A stretch of DNA of 64,000 nucleotides, taken from Paragorgia papillata (lineage: Eukaryota > Cnidaria > Anthozoa > Scleralcyonacea > Coralliidae). This document shows, piece after piece, positions 23,341-42,750 of this stretch. Every line of letters starts with the position of its first letter. The first letter of the stretch is position 1. The notes below the pieces were generated by a model that saw nothing but the letters and a program-made list of their open reading frames with translations, ran no database searches and was not told the origin of the DNA. Made by a program: the position numbers and the translations under genes. The stretch is taken from positions 1-64,000 of the forward strand of contig JAWNZC010000372.1 in assembly GCA_035771165.1 (NCBI GenBank), written 5' to 3'.

Positions 23341-25160
23341 TTGACGTTGGTTCTTTGTTATCAAAACTATAATTATGTGAAGTGGCCACTTGACTCTGAC
23401 CACATATACCGTTAGGTTTTCACAGTTTCACACCCGTTTCTTTGAACATGTATAGTACATCCCTAGTATACGTAGAACGTGTGACTAACAAGTGTAAAAA
23501 GCATTCGTTGGTCTTGAGTAATATGCAGAACAGACATGGCTTCTGTTGTTCAGCCTCTTCAGGAGAATAATTGACGTTGGTTCTCTGTTATCAAAACTAT
23601 AATTATGTGAAGTGGCCACTTGACTCTGAGCACATATACCGTTAGGGTTTCACAGTTTCACAACCATTTCTTTGATTTCTTTCATCAATTTAAGTATACC
23701 TAAGCCTTTATGTTTGTTTTTTTCCGACGGTAATTTAGTACCCACAAATGGGCGATGCACTTCCGTCCTTTTTTATGCGAATCATTTTGAATCATTTTAT
23801 AAAAAACAACATCAAATTAGTTCTATTTTGCACCTGATAAAACGACATGTATAGTACATCCCTATATAGTATACGTAGAGCGTTTGATTTACGAGTGTAA
23901 AAAGCATTCGTTGGTCTTGAGTAATATGCAGAACAGACATGGCTTCTGTTGTTCAGCCTCTTCAAGAGAATAATTGACGTTGGTTCTCTGTTATCAAAAC
24001 TATAATTATGTGAAGTGGCGACTTGACTCTGAGCACATATACCGTTAGGGTTTCACAGTTTCACAACCATTTCTTTGATTTCTTTCATCAATTTAAGTAT
24101 ACCTAAGCCTTTATGTTTGTTTTTTTCCGACGGTAATTTAGTACCCACAAATGGGCGATGCACTTCCGTCCTTTTTTATGCGAATCGTTTCGAATCATTT
24201 TATAAAAAACAACATCAAATTAGTTCTATTTTGCACCTGATAAAAAGACATGTATAGTACAGCCCTATATAGTATACGTAGAGCGTGTGACTTACGAGTG
24301 TAAAAAGCATTCGTTGGTCTTGAGTAATATGCAGAACAGACATGGCTTCTGTTGTTCAGCCTCTTCAAGAGAATAATTGACGTTGGTTCTCTGTTATCAA
24401 AACTATAATTATGTGAAGTGGCCACTTGGCTCTGAGCACATATACCGTTAGGGTTTCACAGTTTTAGAACCATTTCTTTGATTTCTTTCATCAATTTAAG
24501 TATACCTAAGCCTTTATGTTTGTTTTTTTCCGACGGTAATTTAGTACCCACAAATGGGCGATGCACTTCCGTCCTTTTTTATGCGAATCGTTTCGAATCA
24601 TTTTATAAAAAACAACATCAAATTAGTTCTATTTTGCACCTGATAAAAAGACATGTATAGTACATCCCTATATAGTATACGTAGAGCGTGTGACTTACGA
24701 GTGTAAAAAGCATTCGTTGGTCTTGAGTAATATGCAGAACAGACATGGCTTCTGTTGTTCAGCCTCTTCAAGAGAATAATTGACGTTGGTTCTCTGTTAT
24801 CAAAACTATAATTATGTGAAGTGGCCACTTGGCTCTGAGCACATATACCGTTAGGGTTTCGCAGTTTCACAACCATTTCTTTGATTTCTTTCATCAATTT
24901 AAGTATACCTAAGCCTTTATGTTTGTTTTTTTCCGACGGTAATTTAGTACCCACAAATGGGCGATGCACTTCCGTCCTTTTTTATGCGAATCGTTTTGAA
25001 TCATTTTATAAAAAACAACATCAAATTAGTTCTATTTTGCACCTGATAAAAAGACATGTATAGTACATCCCTATATAGTATACGTAGAGCGTGTGACTTA
25101 CGAGTGTAAAAAGCATTCGTTGGTCTTCAGTAATATGTAGAACAGACATGGCTTCTGTTG
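23341..25160 (+). repeat. 403-bp tandem repeat, about 4.5 units
   Basis: Units start with TTGACGTTGGTTCTCTG at 23571, 23974, 24377 and 24780, exactly 403 bp apart. A first, shorter unit at 23341-23570 lacks about 172 bp. The last unit fades out near 25160. The units are nearly identical. Each full unit carries the same 60-codon plus-strand open frame (starting at 23672, 24075, 24478 and 24881, with SIPKPLCLFFSDGNLVPTNG inside). I do not recognise this peptide, and the frame may be open only because the copies are so alike. Confidence 0.95.
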
Positions 25161-25164
25161 TTCA

Positions 25165-25489
25165 GCTTTTCAAAAAAATAAGTGGCACAGAAAAAGGAAT
25201 GGGCTTAGCCAACTCCTCTTTTGTCCCACATTTTCATTCTTATTTTCAAGCCCACCTGTATGTTGAGGTTACTGTCGGGTTAATCTTTCCCGTTTTATAA
25301 CAGTACATTTTCCCCATAAGATGTAAACAATTTACTAATTGTCAAATTACAGATAATTTTAGCTAATCAATTTCCTGTACGATGGCATACACATCATGAC
25401 GAAGCAATTAGCCAAGACTACGTGACTACTAAGGACGCATGCCTTTGGGGATTCACCATCTCGATCGGGAATAAACCCTCGGTCCCGAC
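25165..25489. other. region upstream of the growth-factor-like gene
   Basis: Unique sequence between the tandem array and the putative first exon. It probably holds upstream regulatory DNA, but I see no specific site. Confidence 0.3.
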
Positions 25490-25500
25490 TATATTTAAAG
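25490..25500 (+). promoter_or_regulatory. possible TATA-like element
   Basis: TATATTTAAAG lies about 108 bp before the start codon at 25608, leaving room for a 5' leader of about 80 bases. It is the only TATA-like word close upstream. This is positional inference only. Confidence 0.3.
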
Positions 25501-25607
25501 AAAATCCAAATAGACTATAGCACAGTAAAGCGAGCCCTTCATCCACATCGAGCACAGCAAAGAACATCTTTTGGAAAGAGAACTGTTTTAGTAAAGAAAC
25601 TCGTACA

Positions 25608-32335
<6,728 letters not shown>

Positions 32336-32441
32336 ATTATATATAAAACAAGAAGGCGCTCAGAGACTGCATACCTCCTCCAGTGGATTATTGAGACTCC
32401 AGTTTAAATTCCACTATACCGGATTGCTTGTATATCGGTTA

Positions 32442-32700
32442 TACAGCTAAATCAGTTAAGGTTGTCCTGGCCAAAGCCAAAAGGCTAAAGCCAAAAGGTC
32501 AAAGCCAAGCGCAAAAATGCTCGTTAATAATCCCCAGAGAGGAAAGTTTGGTTTATTTGTATGATTTTGGCCTATAAATATAGTAAATGTGTGCTTCGCT
32601 ATTTAAATAGTAATTCACATCGTACTTTTCTTGCTTGGCTTTGACCTTTTGACTTTAGCCTTTTGGCTTTGGCCAGGACAACCTTAATTGATTTAGCTGT
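32442..32700. mobile_element. MITE with about 68-bp TIRs
   Basis: ACAGCTAAATCAGTTAAGG..CCAAAGCCAAAAGG at the left is mirrored by CCTTTTGGCTTTGGCCAGG..GATTTAGCTGT at the right. TA at both edges is compatible with a Tc1/mariner-like insertion. It lies 107 bp downstream of the growth-factor-like gene's stop codon. Confidence 0.7.
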
Positions 32701-32721
32701 ATAAGTAATAGATAAATCTAT

Positions 32722-32870
32722 CCTTATTGAGGAGGTTTTCCAACAAAGTTTTGTCTTTTTTTTCCACCTTGGACAAAGATTTTCCTTGCTTTTTTCTTCA
32801 TTTCGTTTCTAATTATTATTCAAGGGCTTTATGCGATATAAAGCCCTCGAAAGAACAAAGAAAACCGACT
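32722..32870. repeat. dispersed repeat shared with the palindrome arms
   Basis: AGGAGGTTTTCCAACAAAG and CACCTTGGACAAAGATTTTC, plus the CTTTATGC..ATAAAG hairpin, match sequences at 42611-42750 (inverted) and 49770-49910. No gene is seen from here to 33365. Confidence 0.65.
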
Positions 32871-33365
32871 CAATAATAAATTAAATCGCAATTATGAGCG
32901 CAATCAAGCATTTTTTCAATTATATCTTCTACACAGACAAACGTTTATCAAATTTTCATAAAATTTTCTACCAAATTAAACCAAAATTTAATGACTTGAT
33001 CCTTGGTCTGTGGTCAATCTTTCCACAATCTTTTCATGAAAACCTGTGCAGTATATTTTTCGAGATATCCTGGCGACAGGAAAACAGACAAACAAAAGTG
33101 AAAACATAACTTTCTGCCGGAGGTAATAATTTTAGGCTTTAAACGAGACTAGAACAGTCTACAAAATGTATTTTTTTATTGGCTGAAAATTAAAGCGCAA
33201 ATTGTTGCGAGACAAATACCAATATATATATATATACATTATATGTAATGCAGTTTCTTTCCTTTGAGGGTTTAGTGACTGTTTAAAATTCAATGTATAT
33301 ATGCGAGTCTCACGACCCAAAACATTCACTTTGTAATAAAGTTGTTTAATAAACAAGCGACAAGT

Positions 33366-33665
<300 letters not shown>

Positions 33666-33689
33666 AGATAATTTACTTATTTTACAAAG

Positions 33690-33975
33690 GAAATAGAAAA
33701 CATTTTCCCGTGTTCCTATACAGTTATAGAAACACTTGTGGAGTGTGGAAGAACTGAAAATAGTGTAGAAACACTACAGGCTCGTGTTCCCACTGTAATT
33801 TCTCGTTCTCCCAAACTTCATCTGGTGTTTCTATTTAACAAGTGTTAACAAAAATTGCTTGCGTGTCTCTGTACTGTGATAGAAACACGAATTATGTCAT
33901 TTCAACCGGAATAAATGTCTATTTTCCGGTTGAAATTGCGTCATTCGTGTTTCTATCACAGTACAGGGTCACAAA
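33690..33975. repeat. foldback repeat family GTGTTTCTAT
   Basis: 33690-33780 (AAATAGAAAACATTTTCCCG, ATAGAAACACTTGTGG) matches sequences in the palindrome centre near 48066. 33869-33966 is itself a foldback (CTGTGATAGAAACACGAATT against the mirrored end). No coding content is seen. Confidence 0.65.
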
Positions 33976-34029
33976 AGCCAGTTTCTATTTGTTTTATAAA
34001 ATAACTGTCCGTTTTACGATGTAAAAAAT

Positions 34030-34494
34030 CAAGGAGAAGCCACCAAAGTGACCGAGACTCAGCAGACGAATGATGGCGCAATCAAATAAATACGCCAGTG
34101 ATTAAGTGAGATTTAAGGAAAGATCTCTTTGTTCGCTTTTATGCATTTTTGTGCACGGTCACTGAATGTGAACAAAGGATGTGCATGGTGTAAGGTACGG
34201 TTCAACATAAAATCACAGCTCATTATAGGCGCTTTGAAGTTTGCCGACTTTCCAAACCATATCTCTATTGACTATATCTAACACAAATAGATTCAATTCC
34301 ACGGCACTTTTGACGGTCAAATTATCCGGTGGAACTTACGAGGATGGCGTAGAATGATGAGTGATGGTGACGCGTGGACGACGATTGAGATGTCGGCAGG
34401 GTAAAAAGTGCCGGTGGAACTTACCAGGATGGCGTAGAATGGCGACGCTTGATGTGCGCGAGGCAACATGCGCGAGGACAATTACATCAAAGTG
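34030..34494. other. flank of copy B, no gene
   Basis: This stretch contains an imperfect local direct repeat (GGTGGAACTTAC.AGGATGGCGTAGAATG at about 34330 and 34410). I see nothing else. It stops where the duplicated block begins. Confidence 0.4.
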
Positions 34495-36541
34495 CCGACA
34501 CAGAATCGCACGACTTCTTGGTTGTTCTCAATCTCGTTCCCAGAGCCCACGTTCCCCACCCAGGAAACGAGAGACTCTGGGATAATCCGTTTCAAATCGT
34601 TACGTTATTGGCTGAATAGTGAGCATGAGTTGGTCTGAAGTGACCGGAAGTAGAATCAATAAAACCAAAATAACAAATAGGTCGGACGACAAGACTCGAG
34701 TAAAGACGTTGCCGCGATCGATATCTTCGCCGTACGTGTGTAGATGCAGTAATTCGAGCTTCGCCAGCAACCCCATTGACTTGTTTGGGGGAAAGTCAAA
34801 CAAGGAGAACATACTATCCAGATTCCGCTCGGATATTTACGCATGCGTACCTCAACCGGAATAACACTGTGATTTGAAATCGGCTTATCCCAGAGTCCCT
34901 CACGTTTCCCGGGTGGGGAACGTGGCCTCTGAGAACGAGATTGGGTTGTTCTTGGCTTTGCTGTCCTTAACGACTTCAGGCAAGGCTTTAGCCAACTGCT
35001 GGAGTTTTGGGTCTTGTACATGATTATAGTGTTGTCGTAAGGAGTCTGTCGTCACTACATCTGAAACGATTCAACATCAACAAGGTGTAACGTACTGGCT
35101 CAAGGTGCTTCACTCGACTTGTGTTGTCAACCGACAAGAACAAAAACACTACCATGTTGAACCAATCGGTTAAGATCATTTCTTAATATTATATTGTTTA
35201 GTGTCAAAGTAAAGCCACTCGGTGAGAACACGTACAACTGCATGACTTGGTTACAATAATTCAACTTATCAAGCCAATCGGCTAGAGCCAATCGGCTGTA
35301 CCCTGTAGGAAACAGCATTTTTTCCTTTTCTTTTTAAATCTATATAGAACTCGTCCAGTCGTCCTACTGAAAGTTGCTTTCATTAATCAGTAACTTTATA
35401 ACTTAATTTTTGCTGCCAAGACATGGCTTGTGAAATTAGTTGACCCGATAAGAGAGTCCTTGAAGTCGCCTTGAATGAAAATTCCCGAGGCACTTGGAAA
35501 TACTATTGTCTCTGTCACATAAGGCTGACAATCATGAACGTTACGAAAATGAAAAGGCCAAAAGGCACTAGAAGGCCAGCACGGTATGTACGCATGCTTG
35601 GCTCGCGATCAGGTGTTGTATCACTCTAATGTACGGGAGGAACTAGCCAGTTATTCTCACCCACCCAAGGAGCAAAAAAAAGCGTCGACCGCTGTTGTAC
35701 CGGGGACATGGAAGCGAGAATTAAAACGTGTCAATTCTGCATTCTTATGGTTGGTGAATCTGTCAATCGTATGGGGGCCCCAAACGCTATCTAAATAAGC
35801 AAAAAAACTCGGGTGTCGTACTCCAGTCATCATAATCAATCGTTTTGCTAATGATGTCAGCATAAACCTTAAGGTTACGGGGAACCCATTCCGGAATTAA
35901 ACTTATGCGATTAGCTTGACACAAGGTAAAAATGTCAAGAGCAATATCATGGAGGTCGGATTTCGGGCTCCCTACTTCTATGATGCGTACTGCCGTCTGA
36001 TTGTCTGAGTGATATTTGATCGACTTGCCTGAAAGCTGCGATCTAAATGATAACAAGGAAAAGTGTATGGCTTTTAATTCGCGCCATGTAGAACTTTGCT
36101 TAGTTTCACTCTCAGTCCACATACGATGACAAACTGCGTTAAATCCGGCAATGAAAGCCTCGCAAGCCACGTTGCTGGCGTCAGAATACGACAATGTCAG
36201 GGGAATGCTATACTCGACAATATCCTTTACATTCAGATTTACAATGTTGTTCTTCCAGAAAAATATCTCAGCCAACGTGTTATTATGGACTCCGATATTA
36301 AATCGTGAAGTCCAGGAACTTCGGGCTTCTATAACTCTATAAAGGTTCCTTGTTTTGAGTCGGGTGAGGTGACCTATGACTGGGGACATTGACATGATAT
36401 GTGCTGCGATTGTTGCACAATCTCCAGCTGTACTGTACGGCGCTGAGCTGAGAAATCGATCGACTAGGTATAGACATTTTTCGATGCGGGTATGGGTAAA
36501 AGAAAAACACGCTAAAATGAGGTTCCATTCAAGGCCCAACC
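34495..36541. repeat. duplicated DIRS-like block, copy B
   Basis: The partner of 1-1758. It is longer because copy A has two internal deletions. Segment 34953-35786 is non-coding and corresponds to the element's 3' tail on the minus strand. Confidence 0.85.
34520..34952. mobile_element. Mutator-type MITE, copy B, with perfect 9-bp TSD
   Basis: Element 34529-34943 is flanked by GGTTGTTCT at 34520-34528 and 34944-34952. It has the same TIRs as copy A at 33-447. Both copies sit at the same place inside the duplicated block, so insertion came before duplication. Confidence 0.85.
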
Positions 36542-37235
36542 AAATAAGGGACTGAACCGGGTCCCATATAGACTTATTGTACTGCTATTGACAACAAAAC
36601 CTGCGTCTCTTAGGGAATATCTCACGAGTTGTGAATGGCCCTTTGCAACTTCTAAAGAGTCTGATGTCCCACATCCATCATCTAGGTAAACAACAATCTT
36701 GACCCATTAAACCTCCAAAATTTAACGAGTGGCCATAAGACTTTGGTGAAAATATATGGGGCCGAACTGAGACCAAAGGGGAGTACGGTAAAACAAAAAT
36801 AGTTGGGGATGTCCAGATGCCCTGCGGCTCCAGGAGAAGCCTAGATATGTCTGATGTTCTGGAAGAATGTCTATGTGGTGATGAACCAGATTTTAAATCA
36901 AAATTGAAAAGAAAGTCTCCTTGGTTAACATATGTTGATAAGACACGCCAGTCCTCAAACTTAATTTTTTCTTTCTATACCCACTGGTTCACATGCCGAA
37001 GATCTAAAATAAGTCTTTTCTTACCGGACGATTGGATAGAAACAGACAAAGGGTTCACGTTATGAGGAATAAATGGGACTTCGACTACTTCGACAAATTC
37101 GCTATGCTCTAAAGCGGATTTATTATTAGCCAATTGCGCCCTAATGGGGGTTTCTATAAACGGGATACGATAACCAAATTTTATAGTTTCAATAATAAAG
37201 CGCTTAACAGTAGATAGAGTGCAGGTATAGCACAC
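35787..37235 (-). pseudogene. DIRS-like reverse transcriptase/RNase H, copy B
   Basis: The element polymerase would copy its RNA into DNA. The RNase H part (36539-35787) is open: SDASN, WRELKAIHF, HSDNQTAV and YADIISKTIDYDDW give a D-E-D-D set in DIRS style. Upstream, the reverse transcriptase is recognisable but damaged. 37235-36975 encodes NPLSVSIQSSGKKRLILDLR followed by an in-frame stop. Then FDLKSG, YLGFSW and the active site YLDDG (complement of 36674-36688) occur in shifting frames, with at least two indels. I find no tyrosine recombinase nearby, so assignment to DIRS rather than another class rests on polymerase and RNase H similarity. Confidence 0.75.
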
Positions 37236-37502
37236 TTTTTTCCGGACCTCTTACCCCTAGATCTTAGTTACCAGGTTGACCGTGTGAGCCCAGTGCGCGC
37301 GCATGTGAACCGGAAATACGTGTTTGAATGGAGAAACCGGTTTTGACAAGTATAAGGTTTAGAAACGGAAATAGGTTTAATGGAAATTTGTAGCAATGTT
37401 TGAGACCATTTTAAAAGAGTTAAAAAATGAAAAAACCTAGTTGTTTTGTGACAAGTGATTAGAACACAACTTCAAAGTTTTGTAAGGAGAACACTGTAAA
37501 CG
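37236..37502. other. region upstream of the small zinc-motif gene
   Basis: Contains a GC-rich CAGTGCGCGCGCATG stretch. No recognised feature. Confidence 0.3.
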
Positions 37503-37918
37503 ATGGCAAGTAACATGTGTGAAGTACCTGGCGATGTTGGTGATGAAGGAAGATTTCTGAGTCATCGACAGAAGGTGATTGAAGACAAGCTATTAAATTG
37601 TTATGCCGACGAAGTTGCTTCAAACATATCAGGCTTGGTATTGAAGAATTGTAATGGCTGTCGTATCGACCATCCTTCACAGAGGCAACACGACTGTTTA
37701 ATGATGGAATCAGACGAAAGAATTTGGTTGTACTTTGACGTGGCGTTGGAAACAGTTTCTGAAGCGAAAATTGTCGAAACTTTATGAACTCTTTACATGA
37801 CATGAAACCACAAGTTAATGGACTTGAACTGCTAAAATATACTTGCAAAGACTGGCGAGTATTGTTTTGTTCGAAACAGAGACAACGTCTTAAAATCCAA
37901 ACTTTTAATCTTGTATAA
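37503..37918 (+). pseudogene. small zinc-motif protein, probably frameshifted
   Basis: The frame starts at the ATG at 37503 and encodes 94 residues, including LKNCNGCRIDHPSQRQHDCL: a C-x2-C-x3-H-x5-H-x-C pattern that could bind zinc. It stops at 37787, but one frame over, from the same point, coding-like sequence continues as MNSLHDMKPQVNGLELLK and KDWRVLFCSKQRQRLKIQ to a stop at 37918. A one-base change near 37783, next to a T run, would explain this, or a very short intron. I recall similar CxGC..HPSQ..H.C peptides recurring in cnidarian predictions, possibly repeat-borne, but I cannot name the family or a function. Confidence 0.5.
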
Positions 37919-39725
37919 AGTACGATGTTGAAATGTGTCCTGAGCCATGTAGTATTCCTAAACATATGATGAAATAAACAAAACCTGATTCAATATACTA
38001 TGACTGGTCTAATTTTGTTAAACTATGGGGTAACCCGATTATTGATGCGAATGTTTTCCCAGTTATATTTTGAACATTCATGTACAAATTTGAACGAAGA
38101 AAGTTAATTATAGTCAATATTGTGATTTAGCAAAGTTCACATCATTAGCTTTTGACTAATTGTTTATACATCAGACATATACATTGTCCGTCAACAATGG
38201 TTACTGGGTAGGTTTCGATCGAGGTGAGGGGATATCCGGTCAAATTGTTAGACTTTGTTCCTAATGTCATTAAGATATTTTCCCAGTAATTACTTATCAG
38301 GTGTTTGCAAAATTTTAACTTTAAGTCTGTTGCACTTTGAAGTGGATATAATTTGAACCTTAAGTTAGTGTATATACGTTAATGTATGCAAAAGTCGCCA
38401 TTATATACATGTCGACTATAAACATTATAATATTTGTTGATGATGTTGAAATTGTGTCTTGGTTCTCAGTAAATGTTTATCTCGCCAATATTTTTAACTG
38501 TATTCTTGAAAATAAAACTGTTTAACGTCGGTTTTATCGTTCTTAACTGCGTATACTCTTAACTGCGTATACTATTGCACTGTCGTCAAATAGACAATTG
38601 GGGGGAAATATGCGACAACTTTGATTGGAACACAGACATATTGTCTTAAGCGTAAAACTCGGAATCTTGTATATAATATTTGTGCGTATAGTTAACAACA
38701 CTGATGCCAAGGAGACATCATAGGAAAAAAGCAGGAGACATGTAAACTTGTATCGGTATTACAGATCTACTTAGCCTTAGGAATATGAAAGATACTGTAT
38801 TAGATTATAGAACCGACCATACACTGAACTCTCACTTATTTGAATGTAGAATTAGGTCATTCACCAACCTTTTCAGTTCCTGTAGCTTGCTTTCAGCGGA
38901 AAACAATCCTTCGAGTTAAATCGCGATGACGGAAAGAGAATTGTCTGATTCACATATTGACACAGCAAATATGTCAGGTTTCGGAATACGGAAGATCCCT
39001 GAACAAGTTTGAAAAGTGCGCCAATATATTTGAAACAAGAAAAACGATAATTTGAAATGCAGATTTTTTTCGTTGGTAATACAAACAATGCTTGGTATTT
39101 TATATATAATGACCTTTTGTTTTACGAAGATTAAGGTATTAATGTTCTTGCCTAATTGTTTTGGTAAACTGCACGAACAGTTGTTTCCTGTCTATTTTCC
39201 TATGGTCAAAATGTTAAAAACATTATTGTTTTACAACACAAGATTATGCAGGTGTGAAATATTTAACGTCTTGAATCCTCGTCATGAATCGGCCTCATGT
39301 TCTCTGATGTGCTCGTAAGATGTTTCTTTCTTTACATTACCTTCTCGTGAATTGATATTTCCGAAGTTCAGTTTTATGACAGTAAACACTTGCATGTACA
39401 TTAGTTTAATCGGACTAAGGACAGTTTGATTATTTGTGTACTTGTCTATGAAATTTGAAAATGTGAACGGTATACAAATGTATACACTTTGCACAAAAAT
39501 ATGTTTCACGTTAAAAAAAATATTTCAACACATTTAAACTTGTTATGAACTTAAGCACTTTACGGGTGGAAAACTTTTTCCAATACGAGAAAGTGTTTGC
39601 AATTTTTGATCGAAACAATATTTTGTTATCCATACCAAACTATTTCGCCCAATTTGTCAGATTTGCTAATCGGCGCGCCTTCTGTGTGATCGGTCAGCGT
39701 AAAATCCAATTATCAGGTAGGTACG
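37919..39725. other. 1.8 kb without recognised genes
   Basis: Contains a small duplicated word (CTTAACTGCGTATACT twice near 38545-38573). I recognise no exon, RNA or transposon. Confidence 0.4.
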
Positions 39726-39766
39726 TCATGTAAGAGCCACATAATGGTTTGCATATATATATGTAT

Positions 39767-42252
39767 GTTCTTGGTTGTTTATGGTTTTTCATGGTTGTTT
39801 CTGGTTATTCTTGGTTGTTCATGGTTGTCCGTGGTTGTTCGTGGTTGTTCATGGTTGTTTATGGTTGTTCTTGGTTGTTTATGGTTTTTCATGGTTGTTT
39901 ATGGTTATTCTTGGTTATTCTTGGTTGTTTATAGTTGTTCTTGGTTGTTCGTGGTTGCTTATAGTTATTCGTGGTTGTCCGTGGTTGTTCGTGGTTGTTC
40001 ATGGTTGTTTATGGTTGTTCTTGGTTGTTTATGGTTGTTTATGGTTTTTCATGGTTGTTTATGGTTATTCTTGGTTGTTCTTGGTTGTTTATGGTTGTTC
40101 TTGGTTGTTCATGGTTGATCATGGTTGTTTCTGGTTGTTCTTGGTTGTTCATGGTTGTTCATGGTTATTCTTAGTTGTTCATGGTTGTTTCTGGTTGTTC
40201 TTGGTTGTTCATGGTTGTTGTTGGTTGTTTATGGTTGTTTGTGGTTGTTCGTGGTTGTTCGTGGTTCTTGGTTGTTCTTGGTTGTTCATGGTTGTTCTTG
40301 GTTGTTCTTAGTTGTTGTTGGTTGTTCGTGGTTGTTCTTCGTTGTTTCTGGTTGTTCGTAGTTGTTTTTGGTTGTTTTTGGTTGTTCGGGGTTGTTTCTG
40401 GTTGTTTCTGGTTGTTCTTAGTTGTTCATGGTTGTTTCTAGTTGTTTCTGGTTGTTTTTGGTTGTTCGTGGTTGTTTATGGTTGTTTATGATTTTTTGTG
40501 GTTGTTCTTGGTTGTCCATGGTTGTTCATGGTTATTCTTAGTTGTTCATGGTTGTTTATGGTTGTTCTTGGTTGTTCGTGGTAGTTCTTGGTTGTTCTTG
40601 GTTTTTCATGGTTGTTTGTGGTTGTTCTTGGTTGTTCATGATTGTTGTTGGTTGTTCTTGGTTGGTCTTGGTTGTCCTTAGTTGTTTCTGGTTGTTTTTA
40701 GTTGTTCTTGGTTGTTGTTGGTTGTTCGTGGTTGTTCATGGTTGTTCTTGGTTGTTCTTAGTTGTTGTTGGTTGTTCGTGGTTGTTCTTCGTTGTTTCTG
40801 GTTGTTCGTAGTTGTTTTTGGTTGTTTTTGGTTGTTCGGGGTTGTTTGTGGTTGTTTCTGGTTGTTCTTAGTTGTTCATGGTTGTTTCTAGTTGTTTCTG
40901 GTTGTTTTTGGTTGTTCTTGGTTGTTCGTGGTTGTTTATGGTTGTTTATGTTTTTTTGTGGTTGTTCTTGGTTGTCCTTGGTTGTTCATGGTTATTCTTA
41001 GTTGTTCATGGTTGTTTATGGTTGTTCTTAGTTGTTTGTGGTTGTTCTTGGTTGTTTTTGGTTGTTCATGGTTGTTTATGGTTTTTCATGGTTGTTTATG
41101 GTTGTTCATGGTTGTTTATGGTTGTTCTTGGTTGTTTATGGTTGTTCTTGGTTGTTTATGGATTTTCATGGTTGTTTCTGGTTGTTCATGGTTGTTTATG
41201 GTTTTTCTTGGTTGTTTATGGTTGTTCGTGGTTGTTCTTGGTTGTCCGTGGTTGTTTTTGGTTGTTCATGGTTGTTTATGGTTTTTCATGGTTGTTTATG
41301 GTTGTTCATGGTTGTTTATGGTTGTTCTTGGTTGTTCTTGGTTGTTTATGGTTGTTCTTGGTTGTTTATGGTTTTTCATGGTTGTTTCTGGTTGTTCATG
41401 GTTGTTTATGGTTGTTTATGGTTGTTCGTGGTTGTTCTTGGTTGTCCGTGGTTGTTCTTGGTTGTTTTTGGTTGTTCATGGTTGTTTATGGTTTTTCATG
41501 GTTGTTTATGGTTTTTCATGGTTGTTTATGGTTGTTCTTGGTTGTTCTTGGTTGTTTATGGTTGTTCGTGGTTGTTTATGGTTGTTTATGGTTTTTTGTG
41601 GTTGTTCTTGGTTGTCCTTGGTTGTTCATGGTTATTCTTAGTTGTTCATGGTTGTTTATGGTTGTTCTTAGTTGTTTGTGGTTGTTCTTGGTTGTTTTTG
41701 GTTGTTCATGGTTGTTTATGGTTTTTCATGGTTGTTTATGGTTGTTCATGGTTGTTTATGGTTGTTCTTGGTTGTTTATGGTTGTTCTTGGTTGTTTATG
41801 GTTTTTTATGGTTGTTTCTGGTTGTTCATGGTTGTTTATGGTTTTTCTTGGTTGTTTATGGTTGTTCTTGGTTGTTCGTCGTTGTTCTTGGTTTTTCATG
41901 GTTGTTTCTGGTTGTTCATGGTTGTTGTTGGTTGTTCGTGGTTGTTCTTCGTTGTTTCTGGTTGTTCGTAGTTGTTTTTGGTTGTTTTTGGTTGTTCGGG
42001 GTTGTTTGTAGTTGTTTCTGGTTGTTCTTAGTTGTTCATGGTTGTTTCTAGTTGTTTCTGGTTGTTTTTGGTTGTTCTTGGTTGTTCGTGGTTGTTTATG
42101 GTTGTTTATGTTTTTTTGTGGTTGTTCTTGGTTGTTTCTAGTTGTTTCTGGTTGTTTTTAGTTGTTCTTGGTTGTTTGTGGTTGTTCTTGGTTGTTCTTG
42201 TTGTTTTTTTGTTGTTCGTGGTTGTTCGTGGTTGTTCGTGGTTGTTCGTGGT
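39767..42252 (+). repeat. 10-bp-period minisatellite TGGTTGTTCT, left arm
   Basis: About 248 units of TGGTTGTTCT and close variants (TGGTTGTTTA, TGGTTTTTCA). Open frames encoding VVLGCSWLFMVVYG-like strings in several frames arise because few stops are possible in this unit. They are not genes. Confidence 0.95.
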
Positions 42253-42610
42253 AGTGGACACTTTAAGAAAGTAAATCCTATATTTTGTGAAAATTCATTC
42301 AGTTTCTGATAACAGAGGACTTTTATGCTAATCTTTTATTTAGAACAACGTATCTGACAAGTAAGTATTTTCGTATAGCGCGAGTTATTAGACTAAAGAC
42401 TTTTAAAAGGGATCTTTTTGCTTAGATTGCTGCAAGTTAATAGTACATATTTAAATATGGTTATTCACATGACTTATAAAGACAATCTGGTTTCAAATGT
42501 CCCACGACTATAAACAACTTTTATTCTGTGTTATTTTTGAAGCTTCCGTTTGTTTTGTTGACTATTTTTCAAGTCTGGAACGAAATATTTATGCATATTG
42601 ATGTACCGTG

Positions 42611-42750
42611 GGTTTTATATAGCATAAAGCCCTATGAATACTAATTAGATAAGAAATGAAGAAAAAACTAAGAAAATCTTTGTCCAAGGTGGACAAAATA
42701 GACAAAACTTTGTTGGAAAACCTTCTTGTAAAAACCTCCTTGAAAACCTC
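42611..42750. repeat. dispersed repeat, left-arm copy
   Basis: Matches 32722-32870 and 49770-49910. The flanking 42253-43018 has no gene that I recognise. Confidence 0.6.

Noticed and set aside
24195..24969. Minus-strand open frames of 76 and 123 codons in the 403-bp array
   Set aside because: They are shadows of the tandem unit; the longer one simply spans two units.
23341..25160. CRISPR array
   Set aside because: Unit length of 403 bp without short direct repeats and unique spacers; this is a eukaryotic tandem repeat.
34495..37260. Tyrosine recombinase gene expected in DIRS elements
   Set aside because: No frame around either copy shows the R..H.R..Y arrangement; only polymerase and RNase H remnants were supported.
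39744..42274. Long plus-strand frames encoding VVLGCSWLFMVVYG-type repeats, apparently many membrane segments
   Set aside because: The 10-bp minisatellite is open in all three frames with the same composition; the mirrored array gives the same on the other strand.
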